Origin: DATBHZ01 sp036557185
Lineage (GTDB): Bacteria; Actinomycetota; Acidimicrobiia; IMCC26256; JAENVU01
NCBI GenBank assembly: GCA_036557185.1
Contig: DATBHZ010000075.1
Coordinates: forward strand, 1 to 37,349
Direction: 5' to 3'
DNA: 37,349 nucleotides
Part shown: positions 16,174 to 23,604 of the stretch, one piece after another
How positions within the stretch are numbered: position 1 is the stretch's first letter
How the letters are laid out: the number at the start of each line of letters is the position of its first letter
Made by a program: the position numbers and the translations under genes
The notes under the pieces: generated by a model
Databases searched by the model: none
The model's input: the letters and a program-made list of their open reading frames with translations, nothing else
Told to the model about the DNA's origin: nothing

Positions 16174-16746
16174 TCAGCTCTGCGGCCGAAGGATCGCCTC
16201 GACCTCGAGCGCGACCTGGACCTTGTCCCCGATCACGACGCCACCGCCGTCGAGCGGGATGTTGAAGTCGATCCCGAAGTCGCTCCGGCTGAGCTCGGTG
16301 CTCGCCGAGAAGCCGGCGCGCGTGTCGCCGAACGGTGAGGTGGGCAGAAAGCCGTTGAGCTGGAGCCGCAGCGACACGGGCCGCGTCACGCCGTGGACCG
16401 TGAGGTCACCGTCGAGGACGAAGTCGTCCCCGTCGGGGCGCACCGCGGTGGACTGGAACTCCATCGTGGGGTGCTGGTCCACGTCGAAGAGATCAGCCGT
16501 CCGGAGGTGCGCGTCGCGCGTCTCGTCGTTCGTGTCGACCGAGGAGAGGTCGATGACCGCGTGGACGCTGGAGTCGAGCGGGTGCTCGCCCGTCACGATC
16601 GTGCCCTCGAACTTCGTGAAGTGGCCGCGCACCTTGCTGACCATGAGGTGGCGCACGGTGAAGGCCACGTCGGAGTGGCTGAGGTCGACGTCCCAGGTGC
16701 CGGCGATGTAGCCGGGGACCTGCGTGGTGATGTCTGTGGCAGCCAT
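16174..16746 (-). CDS. yceI: YceI-family lipocalin-like protein
   Basis: A 190-residue YceI-fold beta-barrel that typically binds long isoprenoid or other lipophilic chains. The start MAATDITTQVPGYIAGTWDVD followed by SHSDVAFTVRHLMVSKVRGHF is diagnostic. No signal peptide, so it is cytoplasmic, unlike the E. coli homologue. AGGAGG (16757-16752) is 5 bases before the ATG at 16746, an excellent ribosome-binding site. It diverges from marR. The promoter between them has a perfect TTGACA -35, and inverted repeats in the gap suggest MarR control. This soluble actinobacterial YceI next to an exporter suggests handling of a lipophilic compound (inference). Confidence 0.92.
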   Translation of the reverse strand: MAATDITTQVPGYIAGTWDVDLSHSDVAFTVRHLMVSKVRGHFTKFEGTIVTGEHPLDSSVHAVIDLSSVDTNDETRDAHLRTADLFDVDQHPTMEFQSTAVRPDGDDFVLDGDLTVHGVTRPVSLRLQLNGFLPTSPFGDTRAGFSASTELSRSDFGIDFNIPLDGGGVVIGDKVQVALEVEAILRPQS

Positions 16747-16786
16747 CGATGCCTCCTGTTGCAAGATCTCGATCCCCAAGGATCTG

Positions 16787-16806
16787 GTTGAGCATTCAAC
16801 TGTTGA
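16787..16806. promoter_or_regulatory. Second MarR-type operator candidate (downstream of yceI start site)
   Basis: GTTGA-GCAT-TCAAC (16787-16800) is an inverted repeat with 5-bp arms and a 4-bp spacer. It shares its right half with TCAAC-T-GTTGA (16796-16806). The half-site GTTGA/TCAAC is the same as in the stronger repeat at 16825-16842. It lies just downstream of the predicted yceI transcription start, a roadblock position. Confidence 0.5.
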
Positions 16807-16811
16807 CTACA

Positions 16812-16839
16812 AGAATACCAGCTATAGTTGAGCTGTCAA
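16812..16839 (-). promoter_or_regulatory. yceI promoter, sigma-70 type
   Basis: On the minus strand TTGACA (16839-16834) and TATTCT (16817-16812) are separated by 16 bp. The -35 is a perfect consensus. It overlaps the inverted repeat at 16825-16842. Confidence 0.6.
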
Positions 16840-16842
16840 CTA
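16825..16842. promoter_or_regulatory. MarR operator candidate, perfect inverted repeat
   Basis: TAGTTGA-GCTG-TCAACTA, with 7-bp perfect arms and a 4-bp spacer (18 bp), the usual size for a winged-helix MarR dimer site. It covers the -35 of yceI (16834-16839) and the -35 of marR (16828-16833), so one bound dimer could block both promoters. Confidence 0.65.
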
Positions 16843-16856
16843 CTTCCTTGTACCCT
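16828..16856 (+). promoter_or_regulatory. marR-drrAB promoter, leaderless
   Basis: TTGAGC (16828-16833), 17-bp spacer, TACCCT (16851-16856), then 7 bases to the ATG at 16864. No Shine-Dalgarno sequence precedes marR, consistent with a leaderless message. Confidence 0.6.
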
Positions 16857-16863
16857 TCGGGAC

Positions 16864-17400
16864 ATGGCCGAAAACACCCAAAATCAGGGGCCCCGGTGGC
16901 TCAACCACGACGAGCAGCGGACGTGGCGCGCCTACCTGCTGGCCACGCGGCTGCTCATGGAGCAGTTCGAGCGGGACCTCCAGGCCCACGCGGGGATCCC
17001 GCTCACGTACTACGAGATCCTGGGCCGGCTCTCGGAGGCACCGGATCGCACGCTGCGCATGAGCCACCTGGCGGACGAGCTGTTCGCCTCACGGAGCCGT
17101 CTGTCGCACGCCGTCGCCCGGCTCGAGGAGATGGGCTGGGTCCGGCGCGAGCAGTGCCCCGGCGATCGGCGCGGAGCCCTCGCGGTCATGACGGACGAGG
17201 GCTTCGCCGCGCTTGAGCAGGCCGCGCCGAGCCATGTCGAGAGTGTCCGACGTCACTTGTTCGACCAGCTGACAGCTGCTCAGCTCGACGGGCTGCGCGA
17301 GGTCAGTGAGCACCTGCGCGACCATCTGGTGTCGTCGCTCGGCCTCGCGTGCCCACCGGACGCGGCCGACGCGACCCGCAGCTCCGACACCCCCAGCTAG
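16864..17400 (+). CDS. MarR-family transcriptional regulator
   Basis: A 178-residue winged-helix repressor, acting as a dimer. The helix-turn-helix and wing region is MSHLADELFASRSRLSHAVARLEEMGWVRREQCPGDRRGALAVMTDEG, with the typical DRR wing motif. An N-terminal helix (NHDEQRTWRAYLLATRLLMEQFE) fits the dimer interface. It is first in an operon with drrA (8-bp gap) and drrB, and diverges from yceI. The inverted repeats in the gap make autorepression and yceI repression likely. The inducing ligand is unknown; a lipophilic drug or phenolic compound is typical of the family. Confidence 0.92.
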   Translation: MAENTQNQGPRWLNHDEQRTWRAYLLATRLLMEQFERDLQAHAGIPLTYYEILGRLSEAPDRTLRMSHLADELFASRSRLSHAVARLEEMGWVRREQCPGDRRGALAVMTDEGFAALEQAAPSHVESVRRHLFDQLTAAQLDGLREVSEHLRDHLVSSLGLACPPDAADATRSSDTPS

Positions 17401-17408
17401 GAGATCTC

Positions 17409-18389
17409 ATGGCCGACGCGGCGATTGTCGCGGAGAACCTCGTGAAGTGCTTCGGCGAGGTACGCGCCGTCGACGGCGTCTCACTGCAAGTCCCTCGCGG
17501 TCGCGTCCTCGGGCTCTTGGGGCCGAACGGCGCGGGAAAGACCACGACGGTCCGGATGCTCACGACGTTGCTCCGTCCGGACAGCGGCACCGTGCGCGTG
17601 CTCGATTGCGACGTCGCGAGAGATGCACAGCGCATCCGCGGGCTGATCGGGCTCGCGGGACAGTACGCGGCTGTCGACGAGAACCTGACCGGTGCCGAGA
17701 ACCTCCGGCTCGTCGGCAGGCTCACGCACCTCCCGAGCGCCGTGACAGAGCGACGCATCGCGGACCTGCTCGAGGGCTTCGCTCTCGAGGATGCCGGCGA
17801 CCGCGTGGTGCGCACGTACTCGGGTGGTATGCGCCGCCGCCTCGACCTCGCGGCAGCGCTCGTGCACGAGCCACCGGTGCTCTTCCTCGACGAGCCGACC
17901 ACCGGGCTCGACCCGCAGGGACGCACCGACCTGTGGCACGTGATCCAGACTCTCGTCGACGGTGGCACCACGGTGCTCCTCACCACGCAGTACCTCGAAG
18001 AGGCCGACGTCCTCGCCGACAACATCATCGTCATCGACCACGGCAAGGTGATCGCCGAGGGGACTGCAACCCAGCTCAAGCATCAGCTCGGTGCGACGGT
18101 CATCGAGGTCGGTTTCAAGGAGCCCCCCGATGCACGCGCAGCGCTGGGCTCGCTCGGTGTTCTCGGGACCGCTTCGGTCGACAACAGGCTCGTGCGGGTG
18201 AGCGTCTCCGACGGCGCCACTGCGATGCTCGAGGCGGTCCGGCTGCTCGACGCAGCGTCGCTCAAGCCGGCAACGCTGGCCTTGCACGAGCCGACCCTCG
18301 ACGACGTGTTCCTCAGCCTCACCGGCCATGCCGCCGAGGAGGAGTCACCCGATGGTGAGCAACCCGATTCCAAGAGGAGGGGCCGATGA
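17409..18389 (+). CDS. DrrA-type ABC transporter ATP-binding protein
   Basis: Exporter ATPase of 326 residues. Walker A GPNGAGKTT, signature YSGGMRRRLDLAAAL, Walker B VLFLDEPTTGLDP and a switch His region (LLTTQYLEEAD) are all intact. The C-terminal extension with LHEPTLDDVFLSLTGH is the DrrA hallmark of daunorubicin-type efflux ATPases. GGAGA precedes the ATG at 17409. It lies 8 bp after marR, and its stop overlaps the permease start (ATGA). A drug or lipid exporter under MarR control is the natural reading; the substrate is not known. Confidence 0.94.
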   Translation: MADAAIVAENLVKCFGEVRAVDGVSLQVPRGRVLGLLGPNGAGKTTTVRMLTTLLRPDSGTVRVLDCDVARDAQRIRGLIGLAGQYAAVDENLTGAENLRLVGRLTHLPSAVTERRIADLLEGFALEDAGDRVVRTYSGGMRRRLDLAAALVHEPPVLFLDEPTTGLDPQGRTDLWHVIQTLVDGGTTVLLTTQYLEEADVLADNIIVIDHGKVIAEGTATQLKHQLGATVIEVGFKEPPDARAALGSLGVLGTASVDNRLVRVSVSDGATAMLEAVRLLDAASLKPATLALHEPTLDDVFLSLTGHAAEEESPDGEQPDSKRRGR

Positions 18390-19204
18390 CAGCCGCGACC
18401 ACGACGGGCGGGTTCGTCGCACCCGCGACCAACCGCGCGCACGCGATCAGCGACGCGATCACGATCGCGTGGCGCAACGTCATCAACATGCGGCGGAACC
18501 CGCAGCTGCTGGTGTTCGCGACGGTGCAGCCCGTGATCTTCGTGCTCATCTTCCGGTACGTGTTCGGCGGAGCCATCCTCGTGCCGCCGGGCTACGGCAG
18601 CTATGTCAACTACCTGATGCCGGGCATCTTCGTGCAGACGGTCGTGTTCGGGTCGATGCAGACGGGTGTCGGGCTCGCCGATGATCTCCAGAAGGGTCTC
18701 GTCGACCGGTTCCGCTCGTTGCCGATGGCGCGCTCGGCTGTGCTCGTCGGCCGCACCCTCGCCGACCTCCTCCGCAACGTGTTCGTCGTGATTCTCATGG
18801 CGGTTGTCGGATACTTGGTCGGCTGGCGGCCACAGACGAACGCGCTCGAGATCACCGCCGGTCTCGCGCTCGTGGTCGCGTTCTCGTACTCGCTGTCCTG
18901 GATCTTCGCGATCGTCGGCATGTCCGCGCGGGATTCGGAGACTGCGCAGGCGATCTCCTTCCCGATCATCGCTCCGCTGGTCTTCCTGTCGTCGGCGTTC
19001 GTGCCGACTTCGACGATCCACCCGTCGTGGCTCGGGACGTTCGCGGAGCACCAGCCGGTGAGCGTCGTGGTCGACGCCGTGCGCTCGTTGCTCAGCGGCG
19101 TGGGCGACCCGTTGCCGAAGTGTGTCGGTGCCATCGTATGGCTCGCAGTGATCATCGCGCTGTGTGCGCCGCTCGCTGTCGCCCGGTACCGCAGGGCCGT
19201 CTGA
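18386..19204 (+). CDS. DrrB-type ABC-2 transporter permease
   Basis: Membrane partner of the ATPase, 272 residues with about six transmembrane helices. A cytoplasmic start (AISDAITIAWRNVINMRRNPQ) is followed by LLVFATVQPVIFVLIFRYVFGG, GSYVNYLMPGIFVQTVVFG and later hydrophobic segments, typical of ABC-2 permeases. The DDLQKGLVDRFRSLPMARSAV motif after the second helix is a family signature. GAGGAGGGG lies a few bases before the ATG at 18386. It is the last gene of marR-drrA-drrB and converges on the OYE gene with 9 bp between stops. Confidence 0.93.
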   Translation: MTAATTTGGFVAPATNRAHAISDAITIAWRNVINMRRNPQLLVFATVQPVIFVLIFRYVFGGAILVPPGYGSYVNYLMPGIFVQTVVFGSMQTGVGLADDLQKGLVDRFRSLPMARSAVLVGRTLADLLRNVFVVILMAVVGYLVGWRPQTNALEITAGLALVVAFSYSLSWIFAIVGMSARDSETAQAISFPIIAPLVFLSSAFVPTSTIHPSWLGTFAEHQPVSVVVDAVRSLLSGVGDPLPKCVGAIVWLAVIIALCAPLAVARYRRAV

Positions 19205-19213
19205 GGCGGAACG

Positions 19214-20458
19214 TCACTCCGTCTTGACGACGCTCGGGTTGTAGCAAGCGCCTTTCATCCCGAGCATCTGCGCCGCGACGCAGCGGTTGGAGCTGACGCA
19301 GCGCCTGGGCGCCGGATCGCCACCGAGCACGCGTGACGCGAGGTCGGGCTCGGCGTAGAAGGGGCGTCCGATGCCGACGAGGTCCGCTTGCCCCTGGTCG
19401 ATGATCTCGTTCGCTTCAGCCGCCGTTCGGATCCCGCCGACAGCGAAGACCGGGATCGAGACGCGCGCCCGAACGGCGGTGAACAGCTCGCGGTTCCACA
19501 CTGGCTCGAAGCGCGCTCGGCGTGCGCCGAATCGCGCACCGAGCGTGATCACCGCCCGTCTTCGTCGCGAAGGTGCGGCCCGACGGAGACGCTTGGCGAT
19601 ACCCGGATTGGTCCAGAACGAGTCCGGGACGCCACCGCGCGAGAGCGTCGTATCCGGGAACACGGACACGTGGACCGGTGTGACCGCGTCGAAGCCCCAC
19701 TCCTCGACGAGCTCGGCGAGGCGGAGCGCCTCGGCGAACGTCGCACGCGCGAAGCGCAACGGCGCCCGCTCTACCGGGACCTTGACCGTGCAGGGGTAGT
19801 CGGCGCCGGCGCGGCGCGCGACTTCCTCGCGGATCCAGCGGAGCACCGTCGCACGGGCCTCGAGCGTTCCGCCGAGCTCGTCGTTGCGACGGTTGTAGAA
19901 CGGCGAGAGGAACTGGTCGAGGAGCTTCGCGTTCGCGGAGCCGAGCTGGACCCCGTCGTATCCCGCTTCGCGCGCCCACGCGGCTGCGTCGCCGTACTGT
20001 CGCGCCATCGCGCGCACGTGGTTGGTGCTCATCACGTGTACGGGGACGCCCCAGAACGCGGGCCGGAGGAGCATCGGGACGGGTGAGCTGGTGATGAGGG
20101 GTCCACGCCGCTGCGATGCGTAGGGCTCGTGCCAGGCTTCCATCGCGTAGAGGCCGCCGTGCCCGAGCTGCACGAAGATGGCCGCACCCTCACGGTGCAC
20201 GGCGTCGACCATGGGCCGAAAGCGCAGGGCCTTGTCGCGTGTGTCGAAGCACGTCATGCCCGGCGACGTGCGCCCCTCGGCCAGGATGCACGACGAGCCC
20301 TGGATGATCAGCCCGACGCCGTGACGCGCGTTGGCGACGAACTGCTTGGCCAGGACCTCGGGCGCGTCCCCACCGTCGCCGGCCCCCTCGAGCACCGGTG
20401 CGCGATAGAGACGATTCCGGATGCGCGCACTGCCGACCGTGACCGGGCTCGTCAGCAA
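19214..20458 (-). CDS. Old Yellow Enzyme-like NADH:flavin oxidoreductase
   Basis: FMN-dependent TIM-barrel reductase of about 414 residues. Family features: TSPVTVGSARIRNRLYRAP at the start, QLGHGGLY, LLDQFLSPFYNRRNDELGG and the C-terminal FMN-phosphate loop VFAVGGIRTAAEANEII. The segment before LLDQFLSP reads GVQLGSANAKLL where the family usually has GVEIHGAHGYLL. The first substrate-binding His is therefore missing and the second position is Asn. The C-terminal CVSSNRC and CYNP are not the classical 4Fe-4S ligand set. The start is uncertain: TTG at 20458 is used, but CTG at 20467 overlapping the PhyH stop is possible. It is the second gene after the PhyH fusion. Confidence 0.82.
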   Translation of the reverse strand: MLTSPVTVGSARIRNRLYRAPVLEGAGDGGDAPEVLAKQFVANARHGVGLIIQGSSCILAEGRTSPGMTCFDTRDKALRFRPMVDAVHREGAAIFVQLGHGGLYAMEAWHEPYASQRRGPLITSSPVPMLLRPAFWGVPVHVMSTNHVRAMARQYGDAAAWAREAGYDGVQLGSANAKLLDQFLSPFYNRRNDELGGTLEARATVLRWIREEVARRAGADYPCTVKVPVERAPLRFARATFAEALRLAELVEEWGFDAVTPVHVSVFPDTTLSRGGVPDSFWTNPGIAKRLRRAAPSRRRRAVITLGARFGARRARFEPVWNRELFTAVRARVSIPVFAVGGIRTAAEANEIIDQGQADLVGIGRPFYAEPDLASRVLGGDPAPRRCVSSNRCVAAQMLGMKGACYNPSVVKTE

Positions 20459-20463
20459 CGTGC

Positions 20464-21678
20464 TCAGGTCCCCGCGATGTGTCCTGGCTTCTGCGACACG
20501 TTCTTGTAGGACGACTCGCGGACTCGCCGAATCGCCGCCTCTCCCGCGCGGGCCCGGTTGTCGGGATCGGCGAGTGAGAAGCCCGTGTACATGACCCGGC
20601 GCGGACGCTCGACCGGAGGCTGCGCCATGTGCAACGTGCAGGAGCAGTGCACGGTGACGTCGCCGGTCGTCGTCGGGAGGTCGACGACGGGGAGGCCCCA
20701 CTCGGGCCGCACGAACGCCGGCTGCACCAGCGCTCGGTGCGAGCCCGCCACCACGCGGAGCTGCCCGGACACGTCGTCGGCGCCTGTGACCGAGATCCCG
20801 ACGGTCAGGCTCGAGCACCGGTACGCGTGCCGGCCGAGCGAGCAGTCCTTGTGCCACGGCACGTCGGAGATCCCTTCCACCACGCCGAGCGGCTTCTCGA
20901 GCGCCTCGACCGTCGTCGAAGCGACGTACTCGTCGTCGGTGAGCCCTCCGATGGCAAGGAACCGCTCGTCGGTGAGGAGCTCGGCGGCTGTCGGGCTGTG
21001 CTGCTCGAAACGCTGGAGACGCACCGCCATCTCCTTGCCGTCGGCGGTGCGTGCCCACCACGACCGCCCGTCGTCGCGCGCGTACGTCGGCCCGGCAGCG
21101 GTCATGTCCGCGTCGACCGACGCCATCTCTTCTGGCGTGAAGACGCCGGTCACGTGCAGGAACCCGGCTTGCGCGAGGAAGTGCGCGAGCTCGGCCGGGT
21201 CGTCGTCGAGCGTGAACGTCCGGCGGAGGTCCAGGGGCGCGCCCTTGCGGTCGCGGAAGGTCACGGTGCCCGAGGTGTAGGCGGGACGGCCGTCGACGAG
21301 CGCGCGCAGGACCACCCACCAGTCGAGGAACGCGCCGAGCTGCCCGCGCTCCATCCTGAGGGTCCCTCCCGTCACGTGCGTCATCGGCGTGGCGAGGTCG
21401 TTCACGATGTCGGCGAGCTCTTCGTCGCGCAACGCCACGACCGCCGTTGCACGCTGCTGACCCGCTTCGATCCGCAGCGAGCCCTCCTGCAGCGAGAGCG
21501 TCCAGGCACCCCTCGGGGTCGAGAACGCAAACGGTGCACAGCCCAGCTCCGCGGCGCCTGGCGCGGCGAGCTCGCCGCGGGATGCGATGAGATCGGGCAG
21601 CTCGCGGGTGAAGAAATCCACCGTATCGACGTCCCGGACGTCGTCATCGGTGCGGGTTCGCACGTCGAGCGAGATCAC
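20464..21678 (-). CDS. SCP2-like domain fused to phytanoyl-CoA dioxygenase (PhyH) family
   Basis: A protein of about 404 residues. Its N-terminal third (GAWTLSLQEGSLRIEAG, GGTLRMERGQLGAFLDWW) looks like a sterol-carrier (SCP2) lipid-binding domain. The C-terminal two thirds are a 2-oxoglutarate/Fe(II) PhyH oxygenase: iron ligands in PWHKD and a distal His in CTLHMAQPP, then the 2-oxoglutarate arginine near RRVMYTGFS. A lipid-binding module joined to a hydroxylase suggests a lipid, sterol or polyketide substrate (inference). GTG at 21678 is used as the start; TTG at 21714 is possible. The OYE gene begins at or within a few bases of its stop, indicating coupled expression. Confidence 0.8.
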   Translation of the reverse strand: MISLDVRTRTDDDVRDVDTVDFFTRELPDLIASRGELAAPGAAELGCAPFAFSTPRGAWTLSLQEGSLRIEAGQQRATAVVALRDEELADIVNDLATPMTHVTGGTLRMERGQLGAFLDWWVVLRALVDGRPAYTSGTVTFRDRKGAPLDLRRTFTLDDDPAELAHFLAQAGFLHVTGVFTPEEMASVDADMTAAGPTYARDDGRSWWARTADGKEMAVRLQRFEQHSPTAAELLTDERFLAIGGLTDDEYVASTTVEALEKPLGVVEGISDVPWHKDCSLGRHAYRCSSLTVGISVTGADDVSGQLRVVAGSHRALVQPAFVRPEWGLPVVDLPTTTGDVTVHCSCTLHMAQPPVERPRRVMYTGFSLADPDNRARAGEAAIRRVRESSYKNVSQKPGHIAGT

Positions 21679-21749
21679 CGCGCCACTCTGGCCCGGCTCC
21701 GTGGTCGGGGGCAACCAGGGTCGCGTCCGGAAAGGTGCCGCACGTCACC

Positions 21750-21810
21750 TACACTCACCGCCGACATCGGGGCCAGAGGCAGGGCACAGCGGCGATGGGT
21801 CGGGAGACCC
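21750..21810 (+). promoter_or_regulatory. Candidate -10 and small hairpin upstream of glycine-rich secreted protein
   Basis: TACACT (21750-21755) fits a -10 box. A 5-bp stem, GGGTC-GGGA-GACCC (21797-21810), would sit in the leader of the transcript about 25 bases before the ATG at 21835. No -35 was recognised. Function unknown; weak. Confidence 0.25.
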
Positions 21811-21834
21811 GCCTCGCCGCCGGGGGGATACGAG

Positions 21835-23577
21835 ATGCGACGGGGCAGGAATCCTCAGGAGTCGACGACGATCCGCGGGCGCGCGCGACGACGCGTCCCG
21901 TTGATCGTGGGTGTCGCTGCGGCGACCGCGATGGCCGGTGCTCCGGCGCTCGGTGTGACCACGGCGGACGCCGCAGGCTCGACCCGTGCGGCGGTGCAGG
22001 CGACCGTGAACGATCCGACCTCGCCCTACAACATCACGGAGCTGCCCGCCTGCGCCGCTGGCGTGGCACCGACCCAACCCGTCAACGTCGGCAGCGTCGG
22101 TTCCGCCACGGTCGTGGCCTGGGGCGCCGACGGTGGGGGCGACGACGACTCGGGCGATGACGGTGGCGCAGGTGGCCTCGCCGCCGCGGCTGTGAGCGTG
22201 GCGCCCAACTCCACGCTTCTCCTCAAGGGCTCGTGCGCGGGTGTGCAGGCGAACGGATCGCCCTTCACGACGGGTGTAGCCGGCGGCGCCGGCGCCGCGA
22301 AGGGCGGTGGCAGCGGGAACGAGTTCGGGACTCCTGCCGATCTGGGCGGCGGTGGTGGCGGCGGCGGCGGCGCGAGCTCGGTCTCGGTCGCCGGCAAGCT
22401 GCTCGTGACGGGCGGCGGTGGCGGTGGCGTCGGTGGGGGTGACTCCGGCGGCCAAGGGGGCGACGCCTCCTTGCCGGGGATCCGCGGCGGCTTCGACTGC
22501 GACGGGGGGAATCCTGGCGGTACCGGCAGCGGCGTGAACGGCGGCCACGGCGGCGCGGGGGCGAACGGCGGTCTTGCGGGCACCAGCGGCGGTTCCGGCG
22601 GCGCAGGGGGCACGGGTGGCGCCGGCCTCAGCTCCGGCGGTGGTGGTGGCGGCGGCTACGGCGGTGGTGGTGGCGGTGGCGGCAGCGGCATCAGCAGCGG
22701 GTCGGGAATCGACGGCGGCGGCGGTGGCGGCGGCTCGAGCTTCGCGGTGCAAGGCGGCCGCACCTACACGCAGGGCTACAACGGCCCCTGTACTGGTGAC
22801 TTTGAGTCCGGCGACGGCTTCGGCGCCGACGGGTACGCGGCGGTCTTCACGATGAAGGGCACGTTGGGCGGTGGGTACTGGCCTCATCGGGACATCGTCC
22901 GCGGTGTCGCGGCCTACGTGGGCTCCGGCGGCTGGACCCTGGACGCGTACGGCGGCCTTCACGCGTTCAAGCAGGTGGGCGGCAACGCCCCCCCGATGGT
23001 GTTCGGGGGCGCCTACTGGAGCGGGCATGACATGGCCCGGAGCATCGCGGTGCTTCCCAACGGATCCGGCGGCTGGATCATGGACCTCTACGGCGGGCTC
23101 CACTGGTTCTCGATCGGTGCCGCGAAGGCGGCTCCAATGATCACCGGCGGGGGCTACTGGCCGGGTCGCGACATCGCCCGCGGCATCAGCATCCTCCCCG
23201 ACGGCAGCGGCGGCTACCTCCTCGATTACGTCGGAGGTTTGCACGCCTTCGGCATCAACGGGAGCCCGCCTCCGCCGCTCACCGGGCCGGCCTTCAAGAC
23301 CGACACGGCGCGCGGAGTGACGGTGACCTCGCGCACGGGTGGCTACGTGATCGACGCGTTCGGCGTGATCCGATTGTTCGGCAAGGACCTCGCGTTCCAG
23401 ACCACGCCGGCTTGGATCGCCGGGGCGCCGGCGTGGCCCGGCGTCAAGATCGCGCGGGGCATGGCCCTGTACCCGGACGGCGCGGGGGGCTTCGTCGTTG
23501 ACGGCTACGGCGGGCTCCACCCGATCTCGTCCGTGACCGACGAGGTCAGTGGGCTGAGCAATCCGAATGCCGACTAG
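21835..23577 (+). CDS. Secreted protein: ALK/LTK-like glycine-rich domain plus five propeller-type repeats
   Basis: A 580-residue exported protein of unknown function. A basic N-terminus and hydrophobic core (VPLIVGVAAATAMAGAPALG) form a signal peptide ending near ADAAG. Residues about 85-335 are a glycine-rich domain with short beta strands around GGGGGG runs (SATVVAWGADGGG, GKLLVTGGGGGG, GGGSSFAV), the layout of the ALK/LTK glycine-rich fold. From about residue 343, five repeats of roughly 45 residues share DIARGISILPDGSGGYLLDYVGGLHAF-like cores, suggesting a beta-propeller. GGGGGGA precedes the ATG at 21835. It diverges from the PhyH fusion. A surface adhesin, matrix or sensor role is inferred from architecture only. 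Confidence 0.8.
   Translation: MRRGRNPQESTTIRGRARRRVPLIVGVAAATAMAGAPALGVTTADAAGSTRAAVQATVNDPTSPYNITELPACAAGVAPTQPVNVGSVGSATVVAWGADGGGDDDSGDDGGAGGLAAAAVSVAPNSTLLLKGSCAGVQANGSPFTTGVAGGAGAAKGGGSGNEFGTPADLGGGGGGGGGASSVSVAGKLLVTGGGGGGVGGGDSGGQGGDASLPGIRGGFDCDGGNPGGTGSGVNGGHGGAGANGGLAGTSGGSGGAGGTGGAGLSSGGGGGGGYGGGGGGGGSGISSGSGIDGGGGGGGSSFAVQGGRTYTQGYNGPCTGDFESGDGFGADGYAAVFTMKGTLGGGYWPHRDIVRGVAAYVGSGGWTLDAYGGLHAFKQVGGNAPPMVFGGAYWSGHDMARSIAVLPNGSGGWIMDLYGGLHWFSIGAAKAAPMITGGGYWPGRDIARGISILPDGSGGYLLDYVGGLHAFGINGSPPPPLTGPAFKTDTARGVTVTSRTGGYVIDAFGVIRLFGKDLAFQTTPAWIAGAPAWPGVKIARGMALYPDGAGGFVVDGYGGLHPISSVTDEVSGLSNPNAD
22129..22745 (+). repeat. Glycine-codon low-complexity tract
   Basis: About 600 bp dominated by GGC/GGT/GGG codons with runs of six to nine glycines. 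It encodes the glycine-rich domain and is nearly stop-free on the opposite strand, where long spurious frames result. It is likely to be prone to slippage or assembly error. Confidence 0.75.
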
Positions 23578-23604
23578 ATCCTCGGGGAGAAGCGCGCCGC
23601 GCAG

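Noticed and set aside
21756..21834. c-di-GMP (GEMM) riboswitch before the glycine-rich protein gene
   Set aside because: A GGGTC/GACCC hairpin is present, but the GCAAA-type conserved elements are absent.
21745..23520. 591-codon minus-strand open frame rich in Ala/Thr/Arg
   Set aside because: Complement of the glycine-codon tract; the plus strand has the signal peptide and repeats.
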